From Fremontodendron californicum (Eukaryota; Streptophyta; Magnoliopsida; Malvales; Malvaceae): a stretch of DNA of 64,000 bases. Below, piece after piece: positions 11,701-24,159 of the stretch. The notes beneath the pieces are model-generated. The model did not search any database. It was not told where the DNA came from and saw nothing but the letters and a program-made list of their open reading frames with translations. The stretch spans positions 14,056,001 through 14,120,000 of the forward strand of contig JAULJL010000028.1 in assembly GCA_030761205.1 (NCBI GenBank), written 5' to 3'. A program made the position numbers and the translations under genes. Positions within the stretch are counted from its first letter, which is position 1. Every line of letters begins with the position of its first letter.

Positions 11701-12166
11701 CAATTTTGCCCTTTTACCTCCGAAACCCGGTTTTGCTCAAAACAAGTCTGATTTTTAGATTTTCTTCAAACTAAGCCTTGGGCTATCCCTTTTTAATCAT
11801 TCCTCATCCATTGGGGGCTTTAGTCTTACCAAGTCGGGCTATTTCTATAATTCTTCCCGATTTCATCGAAATCCACCAAAAATCCTAATTCTCGATTTTC
11901 TCCCGGATTGACTTTTCTTTCAGTTTTTCTTTCAAGTGGCTTCTCCATCACCCGTAGTCAGTGCTTATCTTTTATTTGGAACCTTCAATTTTGACCAATT
12001 CGATCGTTTAAGCACTTTTCCCCAAATTTCCCGGATTAGGATTTTCTTTCTATTGAATCTCCACAACCCAACTTCCGAACTCCATATCTTTAAATGTAGA
12101 CCTCAGATTATCAAAATTCTTTCACCGTTTTTCAATTGAACCTCAAATCTTGATTTTGAAAGTGGG

Positions 12167-12252
12167 TTGACTTTTTCAGTAGTTGACTTTTTTGGGGTTG
12201 ACTTTTTTCGAGGTTGACTTTTTTCGAGTTTGACTTTTTTCGAGTTTGACTT
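12167..12252. promoter_or_regulatory. TTGACTTTTT cluster in E2's 3' LTR
   Basis: Six TTGACTTTTT-like units are spaced 14-17 bp apart. TTGAC(C/T) is the core bound by WRKY factors. It lies about 135-220 bp inside the LTR start in element sense. Confidence 0.55.
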
Positions 12253-12388
12253 TTTTTTTGTGTGCTTTCTTAGACTAAGCCTCGGAGTATCACCTGCAGG
12301 ATGAGAAAAGCCTTTTAGCTTTTTGAAACATCAATTTAGGAAGAAAATGTACCTGATTTAGGGGTCCGGACAAAATTTGGTCTCCACA

Positions 12389-12403
12389 GCTGCCCCTCTT
12401 TGG
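12389..12403 (-). other. Polypurine tract of E2
   Basis: GCTGCCCCTCTTTGG on the plus strand is CCAAAGAGGGGCAGC in element sense, directly before the LTR start. It primes plus-strand DNA synthesis. Identical in E1 and E4. Confidence 0.85.
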
Positions 12404-12699
12404 CTATTGCTGAGAATCAGGAATCAGGCCAAGATAAACAAACACTAATTTTGTACGTTTAGTGAAATCACATGTGAAGAGAAGGGAAAAGGAGTTTTCT
12501 TTTTTCTTTTTCATAATTTTTTTTCTTATTATTATTATTATTATTTTTTTTGAAAAAGCTTTAAATAGAAGATTTTGTCCTTAAATTAAGTTCTCTGACT
12601 AATCAAGGCTCGACCCGTCTTAAGGAAACGAGTTCGATTTGTAAGAGAAGAAATGACCTCGATGATGGTCTCGGGGTCTTAACTTGTCTTGTTCTCAAC

Positions 12700-13770
12700 T
12701 GTGTTTAAAATTCTGGGTATCTCCTCCAGAAGCTTCAAAGTCACCACCAAAGTCTTGCTCATTTTTAAAACTGTAAAACTCTGAATATCTCCACCAGAAG
12801 CTTTGGCTATCACCACCAAAGACTTTCTACCTTTTCAAAAGATTTTAAAACTCGGGATATCTCCACAGAGGCTTCGGTTATCATCACCAAAGACTTTCTT
12901 TCTTTCTTTCTTTTTTTTTTTAAAAAAAAACTATAAAACCCTGGATATCTCTTCAGGGGCTTCGCCCATCACTACCAAAGACTTTATCTCTTTTCAAAAA
13001 CTCTAGATATCTCCACAGAGGCTTCGGCTATCACTACCAAAGACTTTCCACCTTTTCAAAAAAAAAATAAAACTATGGATATCTCTACAGAGGCTTCGGT
13101 TTTCACCACCAAAGACTTTCTCCTTTTTTTAAACTATAAAACCCTGGATATCTCCATAGAGGCTTCGATTATCACTACAAAAGACTTTCTCTCTTTTCAA
13201 AAAATTTAAAACTCTGGATATTGGTTCTTGAAAACATGTTGAAGATTATACCTGAAAGCTTTGAGAAGGGATGCAAATGCTTCTTAGTGCAGATGCAGAT
13301 GTTAAATAAGATGCAAATGCCTTTGATGCCAAGGTAAATGACTTGATTTGATGTAAATGTTTCTTGATGCAGATGTTGAATAAAATTCTGGGTATCTCCT
13401 CCAGAAGCTTCGGCTATCACCACCAAAGACTTGCTCATTTTTAAAACTGTAAAACTCTGGGTAACTCATCCAGAAGAAGATTTCTCATTGTTCAAAAACC
13501 CTGGATATTTCCACCAGAGGCTTCAGCTATCACAACCGAAGACTTGTTCACTTTTAAAATTTGTAAAATTCTGGATATCCCCTCCAGAAGCTTTGGCTAT
13601 CACCACCAAAGGTTTGCACATTGTAAAGTTCTGGGTAACTCCTCCAGACGCTTCGGCTATCACCCACCAAAGACTTTCTCATTTTTTTTATTTTTATTTT
13701 TTAAAAAAATTGTAAAATTCTAGGTATCTCCTCCAGAAGGTTCAACTATCACCACCGAAGACTTGCCCAT
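12700..13770. repeat. About 60-bp tandem repeats near the polypurine tract of E2
   Basis: Units contain CTGG(A/G)TATCTCC(A/T)CCAGA(A/G)GC, then TTCGGCTATCACCACCAAAG and ACTT. About 15 units are visible, irregular and interrupted by T/A runs and by a CAAATG-rich block (13255-13385). E1 and E4 carry better ordered versions. Tandem repeats in the 3' untranslated part of Tat/Ogre elements are a known feature. Confidence 0.8.
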
Positions 13771-13849
13771 TTTGGAAATCATGTTGAAAATTATACCCAA
13801 AAGCTTTGAGAAAGGATGCAGATGCAAATGTCTTTAACAAGATGCTCAT

Positions 13850-14030
13850 GCTTCATGGTGCAAATGTAAATGGCTTGGATTGATGTAAATGTTTCTTGGT
13901 GCAAATGCAAATGGCTTGGATTGATGCATATGTTTCTTAGTGCAAATGCAAATGGCTTGGATTGATGCATATGTTTCTTGGTGCAAATGCAAATGGCTTG
14001 GATTGATGCATATGCTTGCAGATACAAATA
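13850..14030. repeat. 41-bp tandem repeat in E2's 3' region
   Basis: TGGCTTGGATTGATG recurs at 13871, 13912, 13953 and 13994, a constant 41-bp period, with TTTCTT(G/A)GTGCAAATGCAAA in each unit. The period is not a multiple of three, so apparent reading frames through it are accidental. E1 and E4 contain related CAAATGCAAATG blocks without this regular array. Confidence 0.8.
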
Positions 14031-16737
14031 TTGAATATGATGCAGATGCTCCTACTAATCGTGTTCATGTAAGTGGTCTATGAATGGTGTAACTGCAATT
14101 ACCACATAATAATGAAAATGCAATGATTCTAGAAATGATGCAATTGCTTGAAATGATGCGAATGCAAATATCTATGAAGGATGTACTTGTAAAGGTAGAA
14201 TGCAGATGCTCATGAAATAGTGCCAATGCAAATACCCATGAACGATGCAAATGCTTGTCGACACTGTGTAGATGCAAAATCTTAATAAAGAGATGAGTGC
14301 TCATGAGTGATGCAAATGCCCCCGATCATTTTTTTAGACTTTGGCTTAGCCTTTCAAATTCATTTTTCCTCCTCCAAATAGAGTATATCTTCAATTCCTT
14401 TTTTCAATATTTGGCTATTCTCTTTGCCCTAGCAGTTTTTAAACTTTTATTGACAGAGGTTTGAAACAAGTTCTATTTCTTCTTCTCATATCTGGAAGTC
14501 AAAACCTATCCTAGTAGTTATATGTCTTTGGGTTTGAAAAACCATTGTCTCATGTCAACATAAAAAATGGGTATTTCAAAAAAATATCTTTATTTGTTTT
14601 CTCATTTTGAAAACCTCTGAACAAAAATATTAACCCCACCGTGTATGATGTACAAATCTTTTGAAGTTTGATGATCACTGTTAAAACTTCTCCAATTGTC
14701 AATCTGTTTTTTTTTTTTTTTTTTTTTTAAACTGGGATTGGCAAGGCTTGGTATAACAAGATTCTAGTTTTTCCAATAAAACTTCATAGCAAAAATGAAT
14801 GCCCCTTTTAGACTCACAGATTGAACAGGTTTTATAAATCATGAATTCATTGAGAACCAATCAGATTCAACATTCTTTTAGTTTCCATATCAAGGTATTT
14901 TGACAAGCGTCAAGATTGGCCGGGATGTTTAAACCGGAAAGTTTAATCTTGGAGAAAAAAAGTTTCAATTTTTGAAGACATTCCTCCGAATGTGAGTTGT
15001 CAATTTGAGAGGTTCAGGAATTCCTAGATGTTCCTCGATGACCATTTTTTAAGATGACCTTCTCTTTTGTGGTATTGGTACTAACATAAATGGCATCGGA
15101 AATTTTCATTTTACTCTAGACCGCCCATTTTTGGGTTTTCGCCCTAGAGTCCCATTCTTTCCATTTTTTTCTTTTTTCTTTTTTTTTTCATTGTTTTACC
15201 ATGCACTTGAGAATTCTAAATTCTTCCTTAGTGAAATGATAATTTCATGAGATGGGATAAAATCTAAGGAAAACCCCTTCAAATTAAATATTCATGCTTG
15301 ATCAAAATGGACTTTTAAAGCACGTAATGTAGGCCACAGTTCAGGGTTCAGAAAGAAAGGATAAATAGGCCCAAAATATGTGTTTGAGGGTAATCAGATC
15401 AAGGATCATTTCTTGAGGAGGATTTTCTTTGAAGCATTTGTCCTTTTTTGGACTTTTCATTCCTTTTGACTTCACTTTTTTCTTTTTTTGCTTTTGGCTT
15501 TCATTTGCCATACTTCTTCACACACTTTTTTTTTGTGTTTTTCTTTTGTTTTTCTTAGCTTTCTTTTCGCCATCTTTTCCTTTTTCTTTGACAGAGTGAG
15601 CCCATATTTATTCGGGCCTCAATTTGCTTTGTATCTATCTTTGAGCTATGACTCATTTTTCCGTGATCTTTAGGAAGATCTTTCCTCGCATTTCCCCCAG
15701 TGTAGAGGGTGATCCTTGATCAGGATTCAAAGAAGAAAGAATTCTTTTGGCTCAAAAGGGTGACTATAGATAATTTTCTCTTTGTGGGAGGGATACGAAA
15801 GATGGCCATTTATCGTATAAAGCACGAATATTCTCATCGAAAAGCGATCCCCAGGGGGAATAGATAATCCAAATTTCATTTTACACTTTGGAATCATTCG
15901 AATTCTCATATGCATGATATCACAATTTTTTTTTTTGTTTTTCTTTCGCATGCCCCAATGATTCATACGTTAGTCCATCATTTTTCACCATATAACCATC
16001 ATTTCCACATATGATGCCCCAATTTGATTAACCATGAGAATTTGTATCAACGAGGAACATAGCAAGTCTAGGTCTATTTTAAAAAGGTTGATTTTCAAAT
16101 ATGAGTTATTTGAAAGGACAAGGAAAATACGACCCAAAAACGGGTTTTATCTGGGACATGGGATAATCTATTTTAATCATTGTGCCCTAGGGTGTCAATC
16201 ATGAAGTGATGTTTGGGTAATTAGTGTTTTGTGGTTATTGGCAAAGGTCATGAATGGTTTTGGCACAACCTTGACACACACCAAATTACCAAAATCTAGA
16301 TTCTTGAAAGAATGTCTCATTTGTTTGAATTTCAAGAAATTCAAAAAAATTTAAAAAGTTCGTTCCTTTGTTCATGGCTTAGACTAGGATTTACATCTTT
16401 GCTTATTCTACAATGACAATGGTTTATGAAGTTTAATCAATCATATTCCTTGAAGCATTAGGTCTTTCAAGTGATCTTATTTCAAGGGATTTAGGCCTAG
16501 GAAAGCCTAAAAAAGAGGGGAGAAGGTATTGGGTCATTTGTAACAATGATCATCAATATTCTCGAGACTATCCATTATTAAAACTTCCTTAATGCCTTTT
16601 TTTGCAATCCCAAATTATTGTTAAAACAACAAACACAAAGCATTTAAAATTCATTTAATTCATGTAGATGTCAACATGAGACAAGTGCTTCCATCATCAC
16701 AGTGTATAGAACTACATGCGTCAAAAACCTAATATGA
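14031..16737 (-). other. Conserved noncoding 3' region of E2
   Basis: After GATGCAAATG-rich sequence (to about 14330) comes about 2.4 kb of unique-looking DNA shared with E1 (31120-33517) and E4 (59310-61708). It has long T runs (about 14708-14729, 15175-15190). I see no reverse transcriptase, protease, RNase H or integrase motifs on either strand and no frame conserved between copies. Confidence 0.65.
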
Positions 16738-18182
16738 TTATGCACTATGTTTCTTATGACACTTGGCTTTCCCATCTTCAAAACTGATTGAGCCAGCCTT
16801 AATGAGATCCCTGACCTTGCACTTCAAAGTGGGGCAATTCTCTGTTGAGTGACCTTGATTGCCACAACACTCATTAGCATCATACCAGCTCGGATAAGGG
16901 GGCTTCAGAGGCTCTAATTGCATGGGTGTCACAAGGTGATTCTGGATGAGTTGAGGTAGTAGCTCACTGTATGTCACAGGAATTGGGTCAACTTGATTTT
17001 TTTTTCGCTTTTTATGCCCCATTCGATTATTCCCAAAGGTGTTCGATTGATAGACAGATGTTAATCTGGTATAGTTGCAGTCATTGGTTGGTAGGGATAA
17101 GAACCTTGAGAGACATTGTTCAGAGTAGAGTAAAATGGCTGATACGAAGAGAATTGGGGAGGTGGGTCAAAGCCTTCCACGACTTGGGTATCTTTCTTTT
17201 TCTTTTCAGATGTCCCATTTCTCTTGGTATTGGATGTTCTTTCTCCTTCAATTTTCCCATCCTTCATAGCATTCTCAATCATCTCCCCTGAAATTACCAT
17301 GTCCGAAAAATTCTTTGTGGTGTTGCCGACAAGTATATCATAGTACGAGGCCTGCAGTGTATTCACAAAAATAACATTGGTTTCCTTCTGAGTTAAGGGC
17401 GGTTGTACTTGAGCAGCCAGGCTCATCCACCGTTGCGCATATTCTTTGAAGCTCTCAGTAACTCTTTTTTTCATATTTTGGAAGGTGAGACGGCCAGGCG
17501 CCATGTCGATCATATGCTTGTACTGGTTTAGAAAAACCCTAACCAAGTCATTCCAAGAGCGAATCTGATCCTTGCTCAACTGACTATACCACCTAATTGC
17601 AGACCCGCTAAGGCTATCCTGAAAGTAGTGAATCAAAAGCTTATCATTATCTATATGACTTGTCATCTTCCGACAGAACGTAGTGATGTGGGCTGACGGG
17701 TCGGTCGTCCTGTCATATTTCAAAAATTCAGGGATCATGAACTTTGGAGGAATGACTAAATCGAGGACCAAACATCGTTCTTTCGCATCTAAACTTCCAA
17801 ATACATCTGTACTTTCTACTGCCCGGAGCCTTTCATCTAACAACTGATATTTACCTTGGGAATCTGCCAACTAAACCTCATTTACTGCAACCATTTTCAA
17901 CTTTGCCTGTTCAGCTAGATTATCTGAGTTTAGGACATTGACGGGGTTAACTGTGTTCTGGGCATCAATCATTATGACCTCATTCTGACCCTTTTGCGCC
18001 TCTAACCCTATCCTGGCGACAAAGTTTTTAGTGTATCATTTTCCCTTGATTACAGCGGACATCAGCTCCATCAATTTAGTCATCTGATCCTTAGATTTTG
18101 CTTTAGACTTTTCTAGCTGTTCTCGCAATTCTTTCTGTTCCCTTTCCATTTTTTCCATTCGGGCAACTTATTCATTCTCCAT
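16738..18182 (-). pseudogene. gag: gag (ORF-A) of E2, broken by stops and a frameshift
   Basis: This aligns with the intact E1 gag. The start ATG is at 18182, but codon 5 is TAA. Further stops replace a glycine in VIKGKGY (TGA) and the E of NEVELADS (TAG, near 17873). The longest open part, 17061-17870, covers the capsid core, including SGSAIRWYSQLSKDQ and RSWNDLVRVFLNQYKH. A one-base deletion near 17062 shifts the frame before the C-terminal part (16738-17022). There, four residues are missing from the knuckle (CCGNQGHSTENC), removing its histidine. Not functional as it stands. Confidence 0.88.
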
Positions 18183-19119
18183 AGCACTAGCCTGTATTAA
18201 AAGGGTACTCAGTACTTCTTATACCTCTGATTTGAAATGGAAATTCTTTCAAAGACTCCTAAAGCCAAGCCAACTTCTGTTTTATTTCCCCCAAATGTAT
18301 GTCATGATGAATGAGCCATGATCGTCATTTGATGCATGTGAAGAATTAAAAAATGATGTATGGACATATATAGTGGAAACATGCTGACTATGTATGTAAT
18401 AAATGCAATCACGATGCCAACATGTTGCAAGCAAAGAATAAACAAATCAACGCATGGATATATGCAATGAATGATCATGTACATTTTAGCGTATTTCCTA
18501 ATGAATGATCATATACCCTATGAATGCAACACGATGTCAATTATAATACATGCAAACAATGAATGATTGATACAGAGTATAATCATGCTAACCATGTGTG
18601 TCATGAATGCATCCTGATGTTAATATGACAGATTAATGCATAAGCATATATAGAGAAATCATGCTGACTATGTTTGTCATGAATGCAACCCAAAGTCACA
18701 TGATGCATGTAAAGAATAAACAAATTAATGCATGGATATATACAGAAAAATCATGCTGATTATGAATGTATGAATGCAACTGATGCTAACATGATACATG
18801 TATGAATGTATGGTATGACAAATAATTGATCGGATGCAAAATGAAAAGGGGAAGATAAGCGGAGGAAATAAGAATCGGAAGAACTTAATCATCAACATCT
18901 CATAAATTTGAAGCATACTCAATTCATTCCCATACCAATGTTCACAATGGTATAAACCATGTTTTATAAAATCTGAGCAGTAGTTAAAACTGTCTTCTTC
19001 AAGCACTTTATTCTTCCTAGCATCCTAAGGTTATAAGAGCTGGCTATTGAAAAAGTGAAATCCTATTACATCATATAAGACTGAAGTTTTTCCACCTCAA
19101 TGTTGTAAATCTCTGAATC
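18183..19119 (-). repeat. Spacer between ORF-B and gag in E2, ATG-rich repeats
   Basis: Same content as the E3 spacer: degenerate repeats with CATGCTGACTATG and AAAGAATAAACAAAT (18300-18830), followed by a non-repeated stretch to ORF-B. No gene is supported. Confidence 0.65.
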
Positions 19120-20043
19120 CTAATGATGCTTTCCCAGCCCTCTATCAATCAGTGTCGTTGGATCCAACCACTTGGCATTTATCAGAGATTTTACTTTCTT
19201 TTTGAAGGTTATACAGTCTTCAATGCTATGGCCAGCAATTCCACAATGATAATCACATCTTGCATTTGGATTATACCACTTTGGATATGGTGGTAACAGG
19301 GGTTTCAATGGGACACATGCAACCATGTGATTTTGGATCAGTATAGGGAGAAGCTCTCGGTAGCTGATTGGAAAGGAATCAAAATGCCTTTGGGTCTTAT
19401 CCTGGGGTCGTTTCTTAGTCACACATGGCCTAGGAGTTGGGGCACTTGGTGGTGGGACTAAGGTTCGAACCGAAGTGTTTACATGGAGACGTGGCGAAAC
19501 AGCATGGTAAGGGTATGGATTTGGACACGGGGCCTTTGGAGGTTGTACATAGCTCGAGGTTCCTACCCCAGATGCTGGATAAGGTGAATGATGGGGAAAG
19601 CAATATGATCTGCCAATTGGTGGTAATGGAGTGGGATTCATGGGTCCCGTAGTAATCATCCCAATGGACGATTGGACCATAGTAGGGTGGGGACATTGGT
19701 TTGGACCTAGGATAGTTTGCAGGTATGGTATCAGGCTCTCAGGTTTAATCATTTTCATGATTTTCTCTACAATTTCATCAGGATTGCAACCTTTGTGGCA
19801 TTGACAAGCGCAGGATCCAGCAATGATTGTATGTTCTGGACCTAATGATTTTGGTTGATCCGAAGACGAAGCAGAGCCCTAAGAAAGTTTCTCTTTACTC
19901 TTACCCATATCCTCAAACATTTTTAGCAATTTGGCGAGCTGCTCCTTCAACTCTCGGAGTTCATGTCTAAACTCCTCTTGATTGCGTTCCAAAGCATCCA
20001 GTCGTTCCTCCGATTCATTCCTCATATCTCGAACCCCTTTCAT
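19120..20043 (-). pseudogene. ORF-B of E2, one nonsense codon
   Basis: 308 codons in one frame from the ATG at 20041-20043 (MKGVRDMRNESEERL) to the stop at 19120, interrupted once: the CAG after LS is TAG near 19879. A 27-bp in-frame deletion removes nine residues before PYLQT relative to E1. The N-terminal coiled coil (about residues 9-50), the proline-rich middle and the knuckle CDYHCGIAGHSIEDC are all recognisable. Except for the single stop the frame has survived, whereas the neighbouring gag of the same element has several breaks. Confidence 0.85.
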
Positions 20044-21515
20044 GCAAATGAAAATGTCATGAGATTTAAGAATACAATTATGAATGTACATGCTCTACTC
20101 CTATATGCATGAATATACTAATGATTAATGCATGAAGCGTTCAAAGAAATAATCATGACTATGTATGCCATGTGTGCAACCTGATGCCAACATGAAGCAT
20201 GTAAAGAATAAGAAAATTACTGCATGGATATATATAGAAACATTATGCTTTCTATGACTGTATTCTACAATGAATGAGCATACATGCTTATGACTATAAC
20301 ATGATGTCAAAATGATACATGCAAAGAATAAATGAATTGGCACCATGGTATATGCAAAGAAATCGATGGCCACACAAAAATGGTGGACCAAATTTTGATT
20401 ATTCAAAAATCTCATTATGCAAGATTTGCCTCCACATTTAATCTACAATTTTTTTGAAACATGTTTTCTCTATGAAAAATCACACATATTATTTTCAAAA
20501 GAATTTCGGAATAATGGATCCTACTATGGTACAATATGCAAATGTTCATGTAACACTACCAGTTTATGAAATCACCAAATAAAATTATTATTACCAACTG
20601 TTTATTGCAAAGAATAAGATAAAAAATACAACGATAAATGTACATGCTCCATTCACACATGCATGAAATGTGCAAAATGCAAAAAATGATTGAAAAAAAA
20701 TGTTTGTATTTTGAATTTCGAAAGGTTAGTGAACACTTGCCCCAACAATATCTACTTATATAGGCATCACGGTGCCTTTCGGGCGGAGTATCCCACTTAT
20801 TATGGGCGATGTACGTTCATCATTGCCTTGTTTACAAAACTTATTTGAGATGTAAAAATAGGTAATAAAATGTTAGAAATGTCCCTCCATGTGTTACCTA
20901 ACTTCGGGTGTATCTAACGAAAATCCGGCATGGCTTCGCCTAGGTTTACTATATGAGGGTGAATCGGTTCTAAAGGCCCCGAATTGCTCCTCACTGTCAC
21001 CTGTGAAGGCTAGTAAGGCACCTCGATAAAAGCTGGTTCAATTCGTTAGAGTATATTTTCCTATGCCCGTACGGAGGATTATCACGAAGGCATTAGGTAC
21101 TTTATACTCCGAAAGTGTTTCACTAGCCCATACGGAGGATCATCACGAAGGCGTAGTTACTTTACTCCCACTTAAAAGGACGGAACCCGGGTAGAGGATT
21201 CATGTTATGCAAATGCAGACATAGTGTGTGCGGAGGAACAAAACAAACTGTCACCACCTATTCTACACCCCTTATTCTAAATACCCCACTAAAATCAAAC
21301 AATGTAAAGCATCAGCCCAGCAAACATATAAATATACGCACCAAAATAACCAGAGAACAAATAATAATATGCATGCATATGAAGATGGACATATTTAAAA
21401 CATTTTATTATTTTCAAAATTCTCTTTATTATTTTAAAAATATGGGAATTAAAATTAAATACCAATTAAACCAACAAAACCGAGACTTTGATAACACACG
21501 ACTAAATCTAGGCTG
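20044..21515 (-). other. 5' leader of E2
   Basis: This region is noncoding. It carries the degraded palindrome (20807-20822, CGATGTACGTTCATCA), a duplicated segment around 21060-21150 (CCC(A/G)TACGGAGGAT...ATCACGAAGGC twice) and ATG-rich repeats next to ORF-B. The 120-codon plus-strand frame at 21202-21564 crosses the primer site and LTR edge, so I do not accept it as a gene. Confidence 0.65.
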
Positions 21516-21533
21516 TCCCCAGCGGAGTCGCCA
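21516..21533 (-). other. Primer-binding site of E2 (tRNA-Arg(ACG))
   Basis: TCCCCAGCGGAGTCGCCA on the plus strand equals the 3' end of plant tRNA-Arg(ACG) with its CCA, so the element-sense strand is complementary to that tRNA. It lies three bases from the LTR edge at 21537. This is a priming site, not a tRNA gene. Confidence 0.9.
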
Positions 21534-21536
21534 AGC

Positions 21537-24159
21537 TGTCGCAACCCTAAAAAAAATAAAATAAATGAAAAGTCTCATCGCAAGACTTTATTATTCATTT
21601 TCCTTAGGCGTGACATTAAAAAAAAGAGAAAAAGTCGACTTAATTCCTCTAAAAAACGAAGGTCTCGATACGTGATCCCAGATCTCGGGGAACCGTTTGA
21701 GTGAGGGGAAACAGAAGTAGAGGAAAAGACGACTTAATTCCTCTAGAAATAATAAAAGGTCGAGGGTATGAAAACGGCCTCCTAAAAAGACATGGAGTTG
21801 CCACCAATCTTTTTTAGCTAGGTGTGATCGGCCACCTATGAAAACCGATTTTCTAAAACATTTTAAAATTAATTAAAACATTTTTAAAACCAATTTCAAG
21901 TCTGCGTTATAAACCAGAGAAATCAAAGAAGCGGATTCGGGAGTCGATTACTTGCGGGGATGGATTAGCACCCCCATAATGCCCGTATAAATCGGTTCCT
22001 TATTAATCGTGTGTTATTCCAAGTCTCGGTAAAAGGTTGGTTTTTAATTTAGTATTTCAAGTTAATTCCCAATTTTAAGAAAAATAATTCCATTTTTAAT
22101 TGAAAATGATTCGAAATTTATTAATTCAAAATTTTTCTATATTCCCCGACAAAATCGGCAAAATATAGAAATTTTTATTCATTTGGAAAACTTTTCGAAT
22201 CATTCTCATTTTTTGAAAGAAAGATATTCCTTTATTAATGATAATTGATGATATTCCCTCCAGCAAAACCCGGTAGAGAACTCATGAATTATTTTAACTC
22301 GGGAATATCCTTATCTTTTATTGAAAATTATTATCTTTTCCAAAACATTTTAAAAAAAAATATGAATATGGACATGTATGACATAAATAAAATGACATGG
22401 CAAATCTAGATAATATAATGCAACCTAAATGACATGACATAATTCAAATGACATAGTATATTCTAGGTAAAATAAAAAAAATCCTAAGTATCATGGTATA
22501 TTCTAAATGAAATAAAATAATTTAAATGACATGGTAATTCTAAATGATATGGCATATTTTAAATGACATGGCATGTTATAAATGAAATAACCTAAATGAC
22601 ATGGAATGTGATCTAAATGACATGGAATATGATCTAAATGACAAGAGATGACATGGAATTAAAATAATACTAACATATAATATGCATGAAAATACTAATA
22701 AAAATAATAATGTATGAACATAGTATATGCTAAACAATGTGACAAAAATAACTAAATAATAAAAAAAAAAGCATAGGATATCATGAAACATTAAAAAAAT
22801 CATATGGAAAACAAATATAAGATCATAAAATATGAATTAAAATAATAATAATATAATGGAAAATATCATAGCAAAAATCACACATTTAAATAAAATGCAT
22901 GAACATGGAAAATATAATGCATGAAAAATGTATTTTTTTCCTTTAATTAAAGAAATCTGTATATCTAAAAAGATATCCGGCTACCTTGGGAAAATATGTC
23001 AAATTAGATTTTCTAAAAAACGAAACTTTGTGATTGTTTGAAAATAATTTAGAAGAAGAATTTGAATAAAAATTAAAACCCTCACCAAACCCTTTTAAAA
23101 TGGCTCTAATTTCCTAAGTTTAAAATCCAAGACTTAACTACCCTTAACCCGAGATTTATAAAATCATTTTCAATGTTTAAAAAGGCTTAGAAACTACCCT
23201 AAAACAGTAGCTAAAACTTCTACCCAGCCCCCTCTAAATGCCTTAGCCAAATTCAACCCTTATTCCTCTTTTGATTTCAAATCTGCCTCTACTATTCGGT
23301 TTTGCCACACGATTTTTTAACATATTTTTAAAAATTCTAAAAAAATACTAGAGACTTAGAACATGTAGATATACACGAGAAAGAATTGGCTTAATTTTTT
23401 TATTAAATATGACTACCCAGAAAAATTGGAGATGTTCGAGTACTGGATGAAAAAAAAAACTGTTTGTCAAAACACATTTTTTTCCTTTGATAAATTCATT
23501 CAAAAACCAAAGTGGAAATTGCTGGAAATCATCCTTAAGACCTAAGGACAGTAGCTAAACATTTTAAAAACCTTGGACAAAATTGGCTAAGTAAAAAAAA
23601 TCACAAAGGTAGAATGATAAATTTGACAATTCCTTAATTTTCCACAAGTATGCTCTAGAGAGCATGACTTTGAGCCATTAATTGGCCTAAGTCACAGATC
23701 AAGTGGCAATGACATGGAATGCATGAAGATACAGCAAATGAAATGTATGAAATGCATGGTCTAAAGGTCTAAATGGTAAAGGAAATGCATGACAATTCAT
23801 GGCAACCTAAATGCCTAGCATGAATTTGCATGGCAATTAATGCTATCCTAACCCTATATGCATGCAATGCTTGATAATGTAAATGTGACTAGGACCTAAT
23901 ATGTCATAAATATGCATGAAAATGAATGTGACCTAAGACCTAAATAGCATACTAATGCATGACAATACCAATGTGATTTAGGACTCAATATGCATGGCAA
24001 TACCAATATGGCCTAGACCTAAAATATAGTGAGCATGCATAACAATATTATGAACATATAATGACTCATGAAATTAATGTCAATGCTGGAACAAACAGTA
24101 GCTAAACCACAATTTCAAGACATGATAATGCCAAGCATGATAATGCATGACAAGGCAAG
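21537..24159 (-). repeat. 5' LTR of E2, primer-site side, cut by E1
   Basis: It starts TGTCGCAACCCTAAAAAA at 21537. It includes a duplication near the edge: AAAAGTCGACTTAATTCCTCTA occurs in slightly different form twice, around 21633 and 21724. The tract is interrupted after GCAAG at 24159 by E1 and resumes at 42738. The total LTR without E1 is about 5.7 kb. Confidence 0.85.
24155..24159. repeat. Target-site duplication of E1, left copy (GCAAG)
   Basis: GCAAG abuts the LTR edge TGTCGCAACC at 24160. The identical pentamer follows the other edge at 42733-42737. Five-bp duplications are usual for Ty3/gypsy integration. Confidence 0.9.

Larger units (their letters stand above)
9890..12388 (-). 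repeat. 3' LTR of E2, right-hand part (2499 bp)
   Basis: From AATTCCAAGAAAAAAATATT at 9890 it matches E2's 5' LTR from 43717 onward. The right edge TCTCCACA at 12388 is a mutated form of TGTCTACA and abuts the polypurine tract. The matching part of the 5' LTR is only 2119 bp; the difference is mainly about 0.4 kb of extra 158-bp repeat units here. The left half of this LTR is displaced beyond the inserted elements, outside the window. Confidence 0.85.

Noticed and set aside
11483..11758. Plus-strand frames of 60-120 codons within LTRs (also 7889-8566, 27730-28008, 41751-42029, 45028-45360, 56187-56546)
   Set aside because: They lie in the 158-bp repeat region, are antisense to the element, have no domains, and start and stop differ between copies.
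14700..14730. Long poly-T run as a poly(A) tail of a LINE or processed copy
   Set aside because: No target-site duplication or LINE/SINE sequence is next to it; similar runs vary in length between family copies and look like slippage.
21202..21564. 120-codon plus-strand frame
   Set aside because: It runs across the leader, the primer-binding site and the LTR edge of E2, and is not kept in E1 or E3.
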